From Nereocystis luetkeana (Eukaryota > Sar > Phaeophyceae > Laminariales > Laminariaceae): a DNA stretch of 64,000 nt. Numbering within the stretch: the stretch's first letter is position 1; every line of letters starts with the position of its first letter. The position numbers and the translations under genes were made by a program. The stretch covers positions 4,708,849 through 4,772,848 of the forward strand of contig JARUPZ010000017.1 of NCBI GenBank assembly GCA_031213475.1, in the 5' to 3' direction. The notes under the pieces are model-generated. The model ran no database searches. It was not told the DNA's origin and worked only from the letters and a program-made list of their open reading frames with translations. Of this stretch, positions 20,851 to 32,251 are shown piece after piece.

Positions 20851-21875
20851 CAGCATCCCCAATAAATAGAAGAAACTCGCGCACACACTCTGTCACTCAC
20901 ATCTACACTCACACCCTCTCCTGCCCGCCCGCCCCCCCACCGCCCGCCCCCCCCCCCCCACTTCTCCTCCTCCCCCTGCTATCACCCCTCCCTCTCCAGT
21001 ATCACCCCCCCAATCTCCCTACTACCCCCCCCCCCCCCCCCCCCCCCTTCCCTCTTTCTCTTCCCTTACCAGCCAAGCTCGGGGGACAATAATATCAACC
21101 GCCCCTAGCTCCCCCGATAACCCTCGCTCTCCCGATACCCCCTTCACCTCCATCACCACCACCCCCCCAGATTATAGCCTAGGAAAAACAGTCCCCTCTG
21201 CTCCCTCCCCCCCCCCCCCCCCCCCCCTCCTCCCAAAGCTCTGCCTAGGGGATAACAAAAACGCCTCATTATAGAGCTTCGGTGACTGACGGGGAGAGAA
21301 CAAAAATCCCGACCACGACAACATGGACGATGAGGGAGCACAGAAAAAAATAGAAGAACATTATATTCTTCTCCCCGATACACTGCCGAAAAAAGCGGAG
21401 GCCGGGGGGGGGGGGGGGGGGGGGGGGAGGGGTGAGGAGGAGGTGTACTCAAAATATCATGCATGCGCGGGGGGGGGGTTATGAGGGATACATGGGGGGG
21501 GGCTCCACAGCACTCTGACTACAGCCCTAAACGCAAAGAGTGCGCACGCGGCGACTTCGGTCACTCGGGGGGGGGGGGGGGAGGGGGGGGGGGGGGGGCA
21601 GGGAAAGCAAGCCCCCCCCGGAGGTCCCCCCTTCCTGTAGGCGACGATGCCGCTCAATAAAATGGTCGCGCCTCTTGTCAGAGGGTTACTCATATTTTTC
21701 GTTTGTGTGCCGTTTGCCACCGTGTCTTCTTCTCCATACAAGGTAGCTCTCCCGTCTTTGTTTTTTTTTCTTGTCCGATTGTGTTTCTTCTCTCTTCCTT
21801 ACCACTGTACGTACACCAGGCACAGAGTACTGCAGTTTTTTTATATATATATATATACTCGTTCAAAGTACTTAC
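20851..21875. other. Pyrimidine-rich DNA, C/G runs, no gene recognised
   Basis: C runs lie at 20935-21060 and 21205-21230, and G runs at 21403-21430 and 21569-21600. A short inverted repeat A end (GTGTACTCAAAATATCATGC) lies at 21440-21460. The downstream exons of the minus-strand DHHC gene should lie here or to the left, but none could be identified. Confidence 0.5.
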
Positions 21876-21909
21876 CTTGCCGGTCCAGGGGCAGTGGTGG
21901 TCGAACTGG
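21876..21909 (-). CDS. DHHC palmitoyltransferase, catalytic-motif exon
   Basis: On the minus strand the frame reads 'QFDHHCPWTGK' and then a near-perfect donor (GTAAGTAC, phase 0). F-D-H-H-C-P-W is the catalytic core of DHHC-type protein S-acyltransferases; its Cys carries the acyl intermediate. The upper boundary at 21909 uses the only AG just upstream (GGATGGAG). That makes a 34-bp micro-exon without a good pyrimidine tract, so this side is uncertain. The upstream exon with the DPG motif (25358-25546) lies in the expected order on the same strand. The Cys-rich exon between them was not found. Decayed-looking copies of this stretch lie at 21985-22080. Confidence 0.7.
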
Positions 21910-21984
21910 CTCCATCCACCGTTAAACCATCGTTTGAAGTCGAATTGTTCCGCCATGGTCGTTGGTTGGATGGGGGTAAGTAAA

Positions 21985-22080
21985 TCCACCATGGTCGGTG
22001 GTCGAAAGGCCACCAGAACAAAATAATACACCATGGTTGGTGGTCGAAAGGCCACCAGAACAAAATAATCCACCACGGTT
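21985..22080 (-). repeat. Tandem 45-bp units resembling the FDHHCPW exon
   Basis: Two and a half units of GGTGGCCTTTCGACCACC, each followed by an ACCATGGTG-like stretch, share TTCGACCACC with the exon. In one frame they read 'PFDHQPW' and 'PFDHRPW'. This may be decay of duplicated exon sequence or coincidence. Confidence 0.4.
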
Positions 22081-22329
22081 GTCGGTTGTTGGTCGTTGGT
22101 CGTTCGGTCGTTCGTTCGTTCGTTCGTTGGCAAGTCATCCCGCATCAGCGACGAAAGAAAAGCAAAAAAGCAGGGCCATGTGATAAAAAGAAAGGGGAGG
22201 GGGGGGGGGGGGGGGGGGGGGGGGGCGGAAGGAAGAGTGGTGCGAAAGAAGATGGGTGTTAAATGGGGGGGAGAGTTGCACAGCGAAACAACCACATTTA
22301 ACGGTTATAACCGAACCACCTAAAAATGC

Positions 22330-22625
22330 ATACGGATACCGTGAATACGTTTGCCATTCGACAATATGTGGCGTGTTTAGTGCTGGATATCGTTCGGAAA
22401 ATTCCGATATATAGAAAATATCGAACTTTCGATAAATACTCGTAGCATGAAACATGTCTTGCCCTCCATCCTCTATTTTGCCTATTGTTGTCGCTTTTGT
22501 TGTGATTGAATTTGCTACTAGACAACATACGGCGTGTTTAGAGTCGGACATCGCAACGAAAGTTCCGATATAACTGGTATAGAAAATATCGAACTTTCGA
22601 TATGTAGTACCAGGTACCAGGTATC
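22330..22625. repeat. Direct duplication of about 165-195 bp
   Basis: GGCGTGTTTAGTGCTGGATATCG... with AGAAAATATCGAACTTTCG recurs as GGCGTGTTTAGAGTCGGACATCG... with AGAAAATATCGAACTTTCG. Confidence 0.75.
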
Positions 22626-22689
22626 AGGTATGGAATATGTTTCGCCCCCTTCCTCCCCCGGCATTCCCGCGTTTTTCATGCGGATATCG

Positions 22690-22965
22690 AACGAAACCTT
22701 TCACCCCTCGGATAGACAGATCATTTACAGATCATGGATAGACAATTCCTACAGCTCGTATCTAGATATTTCAAGGCAGATATATCATCTAGCTCATCGT
22801 GTATTGCTGGGTGGGGTCCGTACAATCTACTACTGTAGCACATGTTTCCTGGGTTGGATCTGTACCGCACAGATCCTGCACAACATCTCCTAACGGCGGG
22901 CGAGGATCTAGATCATCTGTAGATAGATCATCTATCTGTATATTATCTGAGTGTCCGAGATGTAG
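22690..22965 (-). repeat. Repeat D copy, inverted
   Basis: GTAGCACATGTTTCCTGGGT, TTGGATCTGTACCGCACAG and TCCTGCACAACATCTCC are the reverse of the copies at 4680 and 29110. Confidence 0.7.
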
Positions 22966-22979
22966 ATAAACCTCCAATC

Positions 22980-24197
22980 TATCAAAAAATCGAAAACGTA
23001 TCGATTAGGTTTTCTGTATATCGGGATCGCATCGAACAGGTTGGGAAGAAAAAAACGAACCTGCGCGAAGTTAAAATTCTGTCAATCGCAGTTCTCGCAT
23101 TTTACGCATCGCCCTGATTGATTAAAAAAACGCGGTGGCCGCACCACATTCACAATTCATGTAATGTCAGAGGCGGCAAAAAAAATAAAGGGGGGAAAAA
23201 GAAAAAGAAACAGAATTAACACAAAAAAAAAAAAAAAAACAAACAAGAAAAAGATACGAAGAAAAAGCACATACAGCAAAACCTACCAAAAAATAGAAAG
23301 AATCACTGCCTCAACACCTCACGTACTCCTCAGTTTATGGCTCCACGTATATACTCATCAGATGTACCGCTCTGTTCCGAAGTATAAACTGCTGTTCGAA
23401 AACGCTTCATTTATTTATTTCTTTTCCGGAGAAAAAAAGTATTTAATGTATTCCAGCAAAGTTCGTGTGTGTCATTGTTGTCGGTTGTTGCTGTCTTCAC
23501 ATTAAATCGTCCTTTCTACCCAGCTTCATCAGCACACCCAGTGTCCGTCCTGATTCCTTATCCTAGAGAGATGTTGATTCTGTGGTCACAGAATCTTGAG
23601 ACAGACGAAGACCAAACAAAACAAAACAAAACGCAAATTCAAGTGTCAAGCAAGTGAAATGCCAGCGTACCGGGTACGACAACACAACAACACAAGCAAC
23701 ACCAGAAAAATAAAAAATAAGGACAAAAAGAAAACAAAACCAGAACCAAAAATCTAAAATGAAACAGATATACAAACGACGCAAGCAAGGACTTCACTTA
23801 TCCGTGTCTATCTTTAGGCCCTCTAAGGCAATATCGTATTCCACTCCAGCTTTATTGGAGCCTGTCCTGTGACCACATAGTGTGCACTGCGGAGACTACT
23901 TAACCTGGCCACAGCAACGTTGTGCGGCTAGACGCAGGAAGCCCAGAAACAAAAACCGAAGCACGCGCAGCATATATATGCACGAGCGCGTAGACTGACG
24001 GGCACAAACCGATCAAAATTAACAGAACACGAGATAAAAAAAAGTGGGAAAAAAATAGCGCCCTGGTACCTGGCTAACGCAGACATCACACTCCGAGCAG
24101 TGAATGCCCCCCGTTGGTCTCTTCACGTCACACCTCCCTGTACCAACCAATGCACAACGAGCATCAACCAACCGGTCAAGGGGTAGGAACGGATAAA
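22980..24197. other. Intron or intergenic, A-rich, no gene recognised
   Basis: The stretch is rich in AAAAA and CAAAA tracts and probably lies within an intron of the minus-strand DHHC gene. A LINE 3' fragment lies at 23845-23905. Confidence 0.5.
23845..23905 (+). mobile_element. LINE 3' UTR fragment
   Basis: TTCCACTCCAGCTTTATTGG plus AGCCTGTCCTGTGACCAC matches 3433-3470 of LINE copy 1. The tail is lost. Confidence 0.7.
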
Positions 24198-24340
24198 GGG
24201 GGGGGGGGGGGGGGGGGTGTACTCGATAGGAGATATGTACTCGATATCATGCATGGCCGTAGTCGTATGACCATAGACCCTTGAAGCCTTACAATGCCGG
24301 GACGGAGCAAGTCGGGTTTCCACACCGACCAGGCAGACAG
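24198..24340 (-). repeat. Repeat A copy, inverted
   Basis: G run, GTGTACTCGATAGGAGATAT, CATGCATGGCCGTAGTCG, ACAATGCCGGGACGGAGCAA and CCGACCAGGCAGACAG. Confidence 0.8.
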
Positions 24341-25024
24341 TTCAGAGGGAGGCGGGGGGTATCGGAAAGCGAGGGGAGGAAAGGGGGTCGCTTTGAAAAA
24401 TGGTTGGTTGGTTGTGTAAAAGTAAGAGCATCCGGGGGGGGGGGGGGGGGGGGTAAATAGCGGGAACAAAGCGGAGGGAGGACTAGAAGGGGCGCGGGGG
24501 TGCGGAGCAATCAACGATCGGGCTACTGGCCGAGTAGGAGAAAGAGCGGAGGAGGGGGGGGGGAAGGAGGGAAGGGGGGAAATACCGGGAGCGGATGGGG
24601 AGGGAGGGGTACAATCCAACGATAGGATGGCTGGTGGAGTGGGAGGAAAGAGGTGGGGGGGGGGGGGGGGGGAGGGGAGGGGGTACGTTTAATCGGTTGG
24701 TTGATGAAAAACATTAACGCCGGTGATTGGTCGGCGCTCTTCGCCGCGTCTGGATGGGTGTGGCCCCGGTCCGAAGAAACCGTGCTGGCATAGAACTTAC
24801 GCCGCGAGCTTGAAGGGGTGCGAGAAAACAGCAAACACGGCAACAACGGCACCACCACCACCACCACCACCACCACCACCACCACTGATAACAACAACAG
24901 CAGTACCGGTATCATAGCGGCATGCGATACTACTACTCCGCACGCCTACTGTCCCACTGCTAAATTCCGAGGCACTACCGAGGCAGCACATATCTCTAAG
25001 CATCCAACACCACTCTTGCTTGCA
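24341..25024. other. G-rich low complexity within the probable DHHC intron
   Basis: G runs lie at 24436-24453 and 24656-24681, with an (ACC)n tract at 24848-24885. Frames here are compositional. The missing Cys-rich exon of the DHHC gene was searched for here without success. Confidence 0.5.
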
Positions 25025-25118
25025 AGTAGGACCAAATATTGTTGTCGTAAAAATAGGGAAATATAAAGGCTTTTTTTGTGCGTGCCGTAGGTCCCTATTT
25101 ACTATGGTCCCCCCGTAC
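25025..25118. mobile_element. MITE-T copy, left end truncated
   Basis: It starts at GTAGGACCAAATATTG and ends TTTACTATGGTCCCCCCGTA. Confidence 0.75.
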
Positions 25119-25357
25119 CAACACTACCAACAACAACAACGCCAGCGCCCACAGGCACTATAGCGGGTAGCCGGCATTATAGAGGGGGCACCACTGTATA
25201 CACCCACCCACCACCGCCAACACCACCACCAACACCACCAACACCACCAACACCGACATCACCGCTAACATCGACATCACTACCAGCACCAGCACCAGCA
25301 CCAGCAACACCACCACCAACACCAACATCGACGTCATCGGCATGGCGGCTGTCTCAC

Positions 25358-25546
25358 CGCAGAGAACCCCCCCCGCCCCCATGTTCGCCGCCGCCGCGCC
25401 CCTCCCTCGCAAAGCCGCCTCTCTGTCTGGTGGAAACCCCTCTACGGATCGGTACACGATGCCGGGATCGCTGCAGGCCGTGAGGGAGAAAGCTAGCAGA
25501 ACAGTGCCACCAGTAAAGGAGGCTATCAAGCTGGCCACCCAGTGAT
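25358..25546 (-). CDS. DHHC palmitoyltransferase, TM2-DPG exon
   Basis: The minus-strand exon runs from acceptor GGGGCAG to donor GTGAGA; both junctions are phase 1 and the length of 189 bp keeps the frame. It encodes 'HWVASLIASFTGGTVLLAF', a membrane helix, then 'SLTACSDPGIVYRS', the conserved T-D-P-G motif that sits just after TM2 in DHHC S-acyltransferases. A hydrophilic Gly/Ala/Arg stretch follows, ending 'GGVLC', whose Cys may open the Cys-rich domain. The enzyme family transfers palmitate to cysteines of membrane proteins. TM1 and the start lie further right on this strand and were not recognised. Confidence 0.7.
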
Positions 25547-25574
25547 CTGCCCCGGTCCTGTTGTTACGTAGGAG

Positions 25575-25985
25575 GGAACGGAGGGATAGATTGCGTGGTG
25601 TGGTGGGGTGGGGTGGGGTGTAGTATTGGTGTGGGTTTGGTGTGTTTCGTGTGATGAGGTGTGGTGCGGTGTGGTGTGGTAGTGTACGATATACTGTAGC
25701 ATGGTATGGTATAGTATAGTATGGTATGGTATGGTATGGTATGGCGTGGTATGGTATGGTACGGTATCGTATGGTATAGTATATGGTGCGGCATGGTATG
25801 TGGTTTGGTATGGTATGGTATAGTGTGGTGTGGTATGGTATGGTATGGCATGGTATGGTATGGCGTATGGTATGGCGTGGTATGGTATGGTATGGTATAG
25901 TATATGGTACGGTACGGCATGGTATGTGGTTTGGTATGGTATGGTATAGTGTGGTATTGTATGGTGCGATATGGTATGGTGCACA
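25575..25985 (+). repeat. (TATGG)n satellite array
   Basis: About 400 bp of degenerate TATGG/TATAG/TGTGG pentamers containing an internal duplication (GCATGGTATGTGGTTTGG at about 25790 and 25917). It abuts the acceptor side of the DHHC exon. His/Tyr/Thr-rich frames are artefacts. Confidence 0.9.
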
Positions 25986-26207
25986 ACAAGCTCGATGATT
26001 CCAACCACACAATTATTCCTCTGAATTCCAAAAAGCACCCGCGGAGCACAGCACCGATACAAAAACAGCAGCAGCAGTAGCAGCAGCAGTAGTAGCAGCA
26101 GCGGAGAAACACCAGCGAACCTCGCATATGCTCATATAAATAGGAACGCCTGATTAGGTTTCCCCCTTTTCAACTTGCGATACCCTCGGGATTTCAAGTT
26201 GATCCTT

Positions 26208-26319
26208 CTATTACGGGGGACCATAGTAAATAAAACCTACGGTACAAACACAGACCTAAATATTTACCTATTTTAAATAACAAAATTTGGTCCTATTTAC
26301 TATGGCCCCCCGTAATAGG
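26208..26319. mobile_element. MITE-T copy
   Basis: TATTACGGGGGACCATAGTA pairs with TACTATGGCCCCCCGTAATA. A MITE-P copy follows almost directly. Confidence 0.9.
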
Positions 26320-26322
26320 ACT

Positions 26323-26410
26323 GTTAGGACTGCAGTCCCGTTTTGGGGACAAACCACTCCTATTCTAGCTTGTGTGTCCCCCAAACGGGACTCCAGTACT
26401 GAAAGGCTTA
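26323..26410. mobile_element. MITE-P copy
   Basis: TTAGGACTGCAGTCCCGTTT pairs with AAACGGGACTCCAGTACTGA. Confidence 0.85.
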
Positions 26411-26539
26411 TCCACATATCCCGAAAGGGGGCCTTGAAATGTAATACGAGATGATATTAGATGAGGAGCGAGGCGATGTGATGTGTAAGATGAGCGCGGC
26501 GCGCAAGATCCGAGCACCATCGCGCCCCCGCAGACATCA

Positions 26540-27435
26540 GTGCCACAGAGTTACCGTTACCGCTACCGCTACCATTACAGTTTCCTCTACCAAACCGTTA
26601 CCGCTACTGTTACGGCTCTTATTATTACCGCTACCGTCACCTCTACCGTTACGATTTTCTCTATCGAAACCGTTACCGCTACGTACCGTTACTGTTACCG
26701 ATGCCGCTATCGGAAACATTCCTTTACCGCTACCGTTTACCGCTACCGCAAACGTTACCAAAACCATTGCTGTTGACACTATTACGGGGGGGCATAGTTA
26801 ATAGGACCCATAGTTAATAGGACCAATATCATAAGTAAAAATAGGGAAATATGTAGGATTTTGTGTGAACCGTAGGTCCTATTTACTATGGTCCCCCGTG
26901 ATACCATTCTCGCTACCGTAACCTCAACCATTACCGCTACCGTTGCCGCTGTTGTTGACAACACCGTTACCGTTGCTGATGTGATTAATGTTACCGCTGC
27001 CGTTCCCGCCTTCGGTGCCGATACTGCTAGTGTTAACGCTACGGCTACAGTTACCGCTACCGCCACCCGTACAACTGCCGTCACCGCTACCCGTTTCATC
27101 TACCGTCGCCGCTGCCACTACCATTGTCGTTACGGTTACCGTCTACTCTACTGTTGCCGCCACCGCTACCACTACCATTTGCTGTTGTATACAGCTATCC
27201 TTCCCGTTACCGTTACCTCTACTGTTACCGTTACCGCTACTACTACCGGTACCGTTACCGCTACCGTTACCGCTACTGTTACCGCTACCGTTACCGTTAC
27301 CGCTACCGTTACCTGCCGCTACTGCTACCGCGTATGTTACCGCTAAAGCTACCGTTACCGCTACCGTTACCGCTACCGCTACCGCTACCGCTGCCGTTAC
27401 CGCTACCGTTGCCGCTACTGCTACCGCTACACCAT
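26540..27435 (+). repeat. Hexanucleotide array (TACCGY)n, interrupted by MITE-T
   Basis: About 770 bp of alternating TACCGT/TACCGC (period 6, often 12) with scattered substitutions, most regular at 27210-27425. MITE-T 26781-26903 is inserted in it. The Val-Thr-Ala-Thr frames are compositional. Confidence 0.9.
26781..26903. mobile_element. MITE-T copy inside hexanucleotide array
   Basis: TATTACGGGGGGGCATAGTT pairs with TTACTATGGTCCCCCGTGAT. The left part has a 15-bp duplication of CATAGTTAATAGGACC. Confidence 0.9.
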
Positions 27436-27894
27436 AACGGCCAATGCTCTACCGTCCCCCCTACACCGCTACCTCACCGGCTACCTTCACCAGTACCTCG
27501 ACATGTTGCAAAGACTCACTTGAAGATGAGAAGCGCCAGCGTCGTTACCGACACCATCCCGTAGGTTAAGAGCATGCACGGCCAGTTCGGACCGACCTGC
27601 GTTTCCCGAAAAAAAAAAAAAACACACACACACACAAACACACAAACAAACAAACAAACAAACGAACAAACAGTGAGACAGTCGTCGCAAACTTAAGTGA
27701 AGCAGTGGTCAATGTAAAAAATAACAAGCGACCAAGAAAAAAAAAAAACGCGGCGAAGAGGCGAGAGGTTCGGTTCGAGTGCATGATCGGACAAAATCAA
27801 GCCAAATAGACTGACTGACACACTGAACTAAATACAATTGAAGTAGGTACACGACCCTAATGAGGGGCGTCACGATAAAGGGAAAAAAAAACGG

Positions 27895-28380
27895 CTTGAC
27901 CCTTTTAGAACTCCACTCCCATTTGTCGGGACAAACCACCTGAGAATTAGGCGCCACCCCTGCAAGGCAAAATGCGCGTCCGACGTCTGCGGACCAACGC
28001 CCAGATGGGTTTGGTGACTTGTGCCTCGTGCGCCGAGTCAAGCTGGGGAGACTACTGTACGTATCGAGAGCTTTCAGTGGGTTCGGCTCCCACGCTACCT
28101 GGGTCGGGAGAGACAATGCTAGACTCAACTAGGTGCCTACATCCTCGGGGAGTAAACCGTACTTTGATGACGGTCAGAGACAGGCCCGACGAAGACGGAA
28201 TACACGGACCGGGTTCGAACCGGTACGCACGGAAACTGTGGACAGGAGTTTTCCTCTCGCTTTCCGGGGCACATAAAACAAAAACGAAAAACAAAAAACA
28301 AAAAACACACACACACACTTGGAACTACAGTAGAGTCGAATATACGTTTCTGCACAGCAGCGCAGTGCTGAAAGGGTTAA
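27895..28380. mobile_element. Possible long MITE-P relative (or MITE-P split by an insertion)
   Basis: The left arm TTGACCCTTTTAGAACTCC with GGGACAAACCACC (27895-27943) and the right end GCAGTGCTGAAAGGGTTAAG (28360-28381) are MITE-P termini, about 430 bp apart instead of touching. The interior has GGGTTCGAACCGGT (about 28210), which fits a tRNA B-box. No protein was recognised. Confidence 0.4.
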
Positions 28381-29040
28381 GAACGGGCCTCAAATTTTTG
28401 CCCACCTTTCTTGCCGACGATGAAGGAAACCAGCCAGGTCTCTTGTCCCTTGTGGTTGGTGGGCGTAACGCTCAGCAAGGGACCCCCCAGGTTCCTCAAA
28501 ACAAAAAGTGGTCCATTTCGTGAGCTCCAAGACGGAAAATCAATAATTACCTCTATTTCCAGTACGAATTAATTAAATCGAAATCCAGACGCGCTCTACG
28601 ATAGAGGTCTAGCGCATTTCCGCTTTTTTGTTTCTGAATGACGGGACTCCTTAACCCAAAATCGTCGGAACGTCAACCTTGTTTCGAAAGATGACGTTTT
28701 GTATACTTGGGCCATGGGATTTTTCATCGGGAAGCAAATTGATTTTTTGCTGAGGCCATTTTTCGGATGAGGTAAGGAGCTCCTCAGGTGAGGAGGCCTC
28801 GGAAAATTCAGGGTGAACCTCTAACGTAGTACGCCCCTCCAGGTCAATTTATTATTTATTTCGCTCCATTCTGCCGCTAGAGGGAAAACAGGCGCGTCTT
28901 TTTACTCTGCAAGATTCGCGAGATACACTGCCTGTTGTGTCAGTGCACAGAAATAAACCAAAACATCGGTTGGTGGGTGAGGCATGTATGTAATCTAGAG
29001 AGCTCCTGGAAAGAGGAGACTAAAAACACCTGCACAGCTC
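28381..29040. other. Intergenic, nothing recognised
   Basis: Mixed-composition DNA with GAGG/CCTC words near 28780-28805 like those of the 58.5-kb minisatellite. No gene was seen. Confidence 0.45.
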
Positions 29041-29044
29041 TCGC

Positions 29045-29290
29045 ACTGGATAGGTCATCTGCAGATAGATCGTTTAGATCCTGAACCTGTCGTCACGAAA
29101 AGTTACGCACGATCTGTAGAGGACAGATCTAACCCAGAAAACGTCTCCTAGATCGCGCCGAATGTACGGCTCGCACCCGGCAACATGAGCCAGATCGTAC
29201 AGATCAGGACTATATGATCTATCTGCCTTGGATGATCTAGACCATCAACTGGGTAATGGTCTGTAGATGATCTGTCTGACGAAATATCTA
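29045..29290 (+). repeat. Repeat D copy
   Basis: GCACGATCTGTAGAGGACAG, ATCTAACCCAGAAAACGTC, GCACCCGGCAACATGAGCC and ATGATCTATCTGCC match the copy at 4680. Confidence 0.7.
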
Positions 29291-29466
29291 CAGCAGCACC
29301 AGGTAGGCCCTTACCATGCAATGGTAGGGAAAACGTCCTTCTTTTTTCCCGCAAAGGAGAATATGGTTCCCGACTCGTCTCGGACCGCAGTAAAACCTGG
29401 CAGGCATGCGAGGGTAGGAGTGAGGGGGGGGGGGGGGCGGCGGGGATGGCAATGTCAGGTGGTAAT

Positions 29467-29578
29467 AGTAATACGGGGGATCATATTGAATAGGAGCTAC
29501 GGTAGACACAAAAACCTATACATTTCCGTGTCTTTACTAACAACAATTGGTCCTATTTGCTATGGTCTCTCGTAATAG
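29467..29578. mobile_element. MITE-T copy
   Basis: AATACGGGGGATCATATTGA pairs with TTGCTATGGTCTCTCGTAAT. Confidence 0.85.
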
Positions 29579-29689
29579 AAGTAGGAGTCGCAGAACTAGG
29601 GATGATACAATACGTGAAACATCGGTCAGCGTTGTCGTCTATTTCCGTCGTAGACAGTATGGCATTGTATTGAACAAGTGCTAATCTCT

Positions 29690-30025
29690 ACTGGCATCAC
29701 AGCCATCTCCTCACCGACGGCAACAACACGCAAACGCCAACTCCAACACGATCATGAGCACATACCAACCACACCGCCACATCCACGCCCACCACGCCAG
29801 CATGCAACCCTAAGCATATCCCAACGAACACAGACACCCACACCAACACCAACACAGCGCCATCACCAACGTTACCTTCCGCTCCTACTAACCAAGAACA
29901 GTACCAACACAAACACCACGCCAGAGATATCTCGACGATATTACGACGGCCGGCAAAACACCAGGAGCAACAACAGCAACAACGACGACAACAACAGCAA
30001 CGACAACAGCAACAACGCCTACAAC

Positions 30026-30056
<31 letters not shown>

Positions 30057-30490
30057 CCAGCACCTCAACAGTACAAACGCCTACATCAACATCAACCCGA
30101 ACACTAACGACCAACACAACTACACAAACGCCTACAGCAACAACAACGCCTACAGCAACAAACCCAACACCACCAGCGGCAACAACAACAAAAACACCGG
30201 CACCGACGAAAACGACGCCAACACCCAACACAAAAAAAGAGCGACATGAGCGTCAACGCCATCAACGCCGCCAGCGACAGCAAACAGCACAACCACACCG
30301 CACCAAAAACAACAACGAACACCAACACCCACACTGGAAAGCACAGGAGCAGCACCCGGCACCACTACCACCACCACCTCGCCAACGCACAGACACATAA
30401 ATCCCAGCAGCAACACCCCTAACAGCGTAACCAAAAACACCACCACCCCCCCTACCACCACCACCATATACCGTAATAAACAACAAAATA
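29690..30490 (+). repeat. ACC/AAC-rich low-complexity tract
   Basis: About 800 bp built from CAACAA, ACACC and ACGCC words. It is open in several frames only because the T content is so low. Its Thr/Asn/Pro frame (29678-30400) has no domain. Confidence 0.75.
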
Positions 30491-30900
30491 AGAAACACGC
30501 CAACGCCAATGCCAAACCCATCACCACCCGCACCCATCAACAGTAACGCCCCCATCATCCCGCCCAACGCTCACGTGGGATCTCCGGCCACCCGCTCCAG
30601 CCCATCAGGAAACGCCCGTGCGCACGGACACCTCGTCATGTCGCCCCCCCCCCCCTCCCTCCCTCCCCCCCTTATTGTCCCCCGTGTTCCCCACCCTTTC
30701 CCCCCTCCCCCACAGGAAACCCCGTCTCCGCCGATGAGGGTACGCGAACACAAACTCTCACTCCAGACGCCCAGGCCAGGAGTCAGCAGCAGCAGCAGTA
30801 GCAGCAGTAGTAGCAGTGGCTGCCACGCGTAGGTCCTTCCCTCCTTCCCTCCCCTCTCTCTCCCTCCTTCGACCGGAACACCGATGCCGACGCTAAGAGT

Positions 30901-30933
<33 letters not shown>

Positions 30934-31734
30934 CGGTAGCGGTAGCAGTAGCAGTCACGCTTGGCTCCCTTCCTTTGCCCCCCCTCCCGTTATTCTCTCC
31001 CTCCCTCTCTCTCTCTCTCTCCCTCCTTCCCGCTGCCGGTCCAATGATAGAGCGATACCGGTGCCTTGAAGCGTCACACCCAAAAGCCCAACCCGACCCC
31101 ACCCCACCCCGCCCTACCGGCCAACTATTGAATAACCGGTCAACCCACCAGCCACAGCCCAGCTCTGATAGCCCACGGGAGCAACAATAATAAAACAAAT
31201 GATGGGAAGAGGGCATAGGGGTGGGGGGCGTACTCGTTACCAGGGCGGGGGAAGGGGGGTGGGGTACTCATTCGTTGTTTGCCCTCGATGTATTTGACCA
31301 TTGACCCAAGGCACCCCTTTCGAAACGGAGAGGGTGGAAAATATGGGTTTCCACTTCATTTACAGTAGAGCTGAAAAAACGGCTGTGAACCCCAAAACCC
31401 AAGCAGCTCGTGTTTGAAATCGGGGTGGGTACCGAAAGGTAGAGAGCGTTACAAACTCGCACAGGGGTGTTACCGTTTTTCGGCGCTCCATTTTTTCCAC
31501 AACGGGAAGGTTAAGGCTGAAAATACAGAGCATAAAGGAGGCGTTTTCGGAAATATTTGGTCGAGAGCCTTCCGAAAATAGAATGTCCGACTTACAGGAG
31601 CCCCCTTGTGACCGTTGTCAAGGGAACGACCCCTAAAAAAAACGATCGCAACCCCGTGCGAATTCCAACGGTCTTTATTTAATTACCAGGTACGGTAGTT
31701 ACAACTCGATGAACATCGATGAGCATTGTCGAAT
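30491..31734. other. C-rich and AGC-rich DNA, no gene recognised
   Basis: Two related AGTCAGCAGCAGCAG tracts lie at 30780-30822 and 30897-30955, each preceded by similar text (CCCAGGCCAGG / CCGACGCTAAG). They are separated by CTCCCT-rich DNA. The rest is unassigned. Confidence 0.5.
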
Positions 31735-31880
31735 GCTGATTGGACCCCGTGCGCGGAAGAAAGGAAGGCACGTGCCGGTGGGTTGGGTTGGGGGGGGGGG
31801 GGGGGGGGAAGCGACAAGACACCGGTGACCACGGTTTGTCCAGAGAGCTGGAAGATAAAAGTGAATGGTTTAAACAATAA
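31735..31880 (+). repeat. SINE-F copy
   Basis: GAATGCTGATTGGACCCC, GAAGGCACGTGCCGGTGGG, ACACCGGTGACCACGG and TTTGTCCAGAGAGCTGGA. A long G run sits in the middle. Confidence 0.6.
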
Positions 31881-32251
31881 TGGTAACTGAGTCATGCAAA
31901 TAAAATAATCAAACCAAATCAGGCCATGTTCATCATATGCCACATCATCTCAGGTGATACCATCTTGGTTTTGATACACCAACGATTGCCTCTTTTTTTC
32001 TCGATACTTTTTTCTTAATATCTACACAATGTACGTGTATAGGGTACTTTACGTGCCAGGCATCATAAACACTACCTGGTATACATCATATATATATATC
32101 AACATTCAGTACACAGATACTGATGTACCGACCTCTACCGTCTGCAGTTCGGTCCTCCTCAACGCCCAACGTCTGCGTACGACTACGTACGTAGTCTCAG
32201 ACTTGTTCTTCCTCTTGCAAAAAAAAATCGGACACTGCTGTGGGAACTTTC

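Noticed and set aside
25564..26127. Frames rich in Tyr-His-Thr-Ile-Pro as a repeat protein
   Set aside because: These are products of the TATGG satellite read on the minus strand; the plus-strand Val/Trp/Tyr/Gly frames at 53003-53541 are the same artefact.
26537..27437. Val-Thr-Ala-Thr repeat protein
   Set aside because: It is fully explained by the TACCGY hexamer array; several frames are open at once.
29678..30400. 240-codon Thr/Asn/Pro-rich frame as a gene
   Set aside because: It is open only because the AAC/ACC-rich tract lacks T on this strand. There is no domain and no splice or start support.
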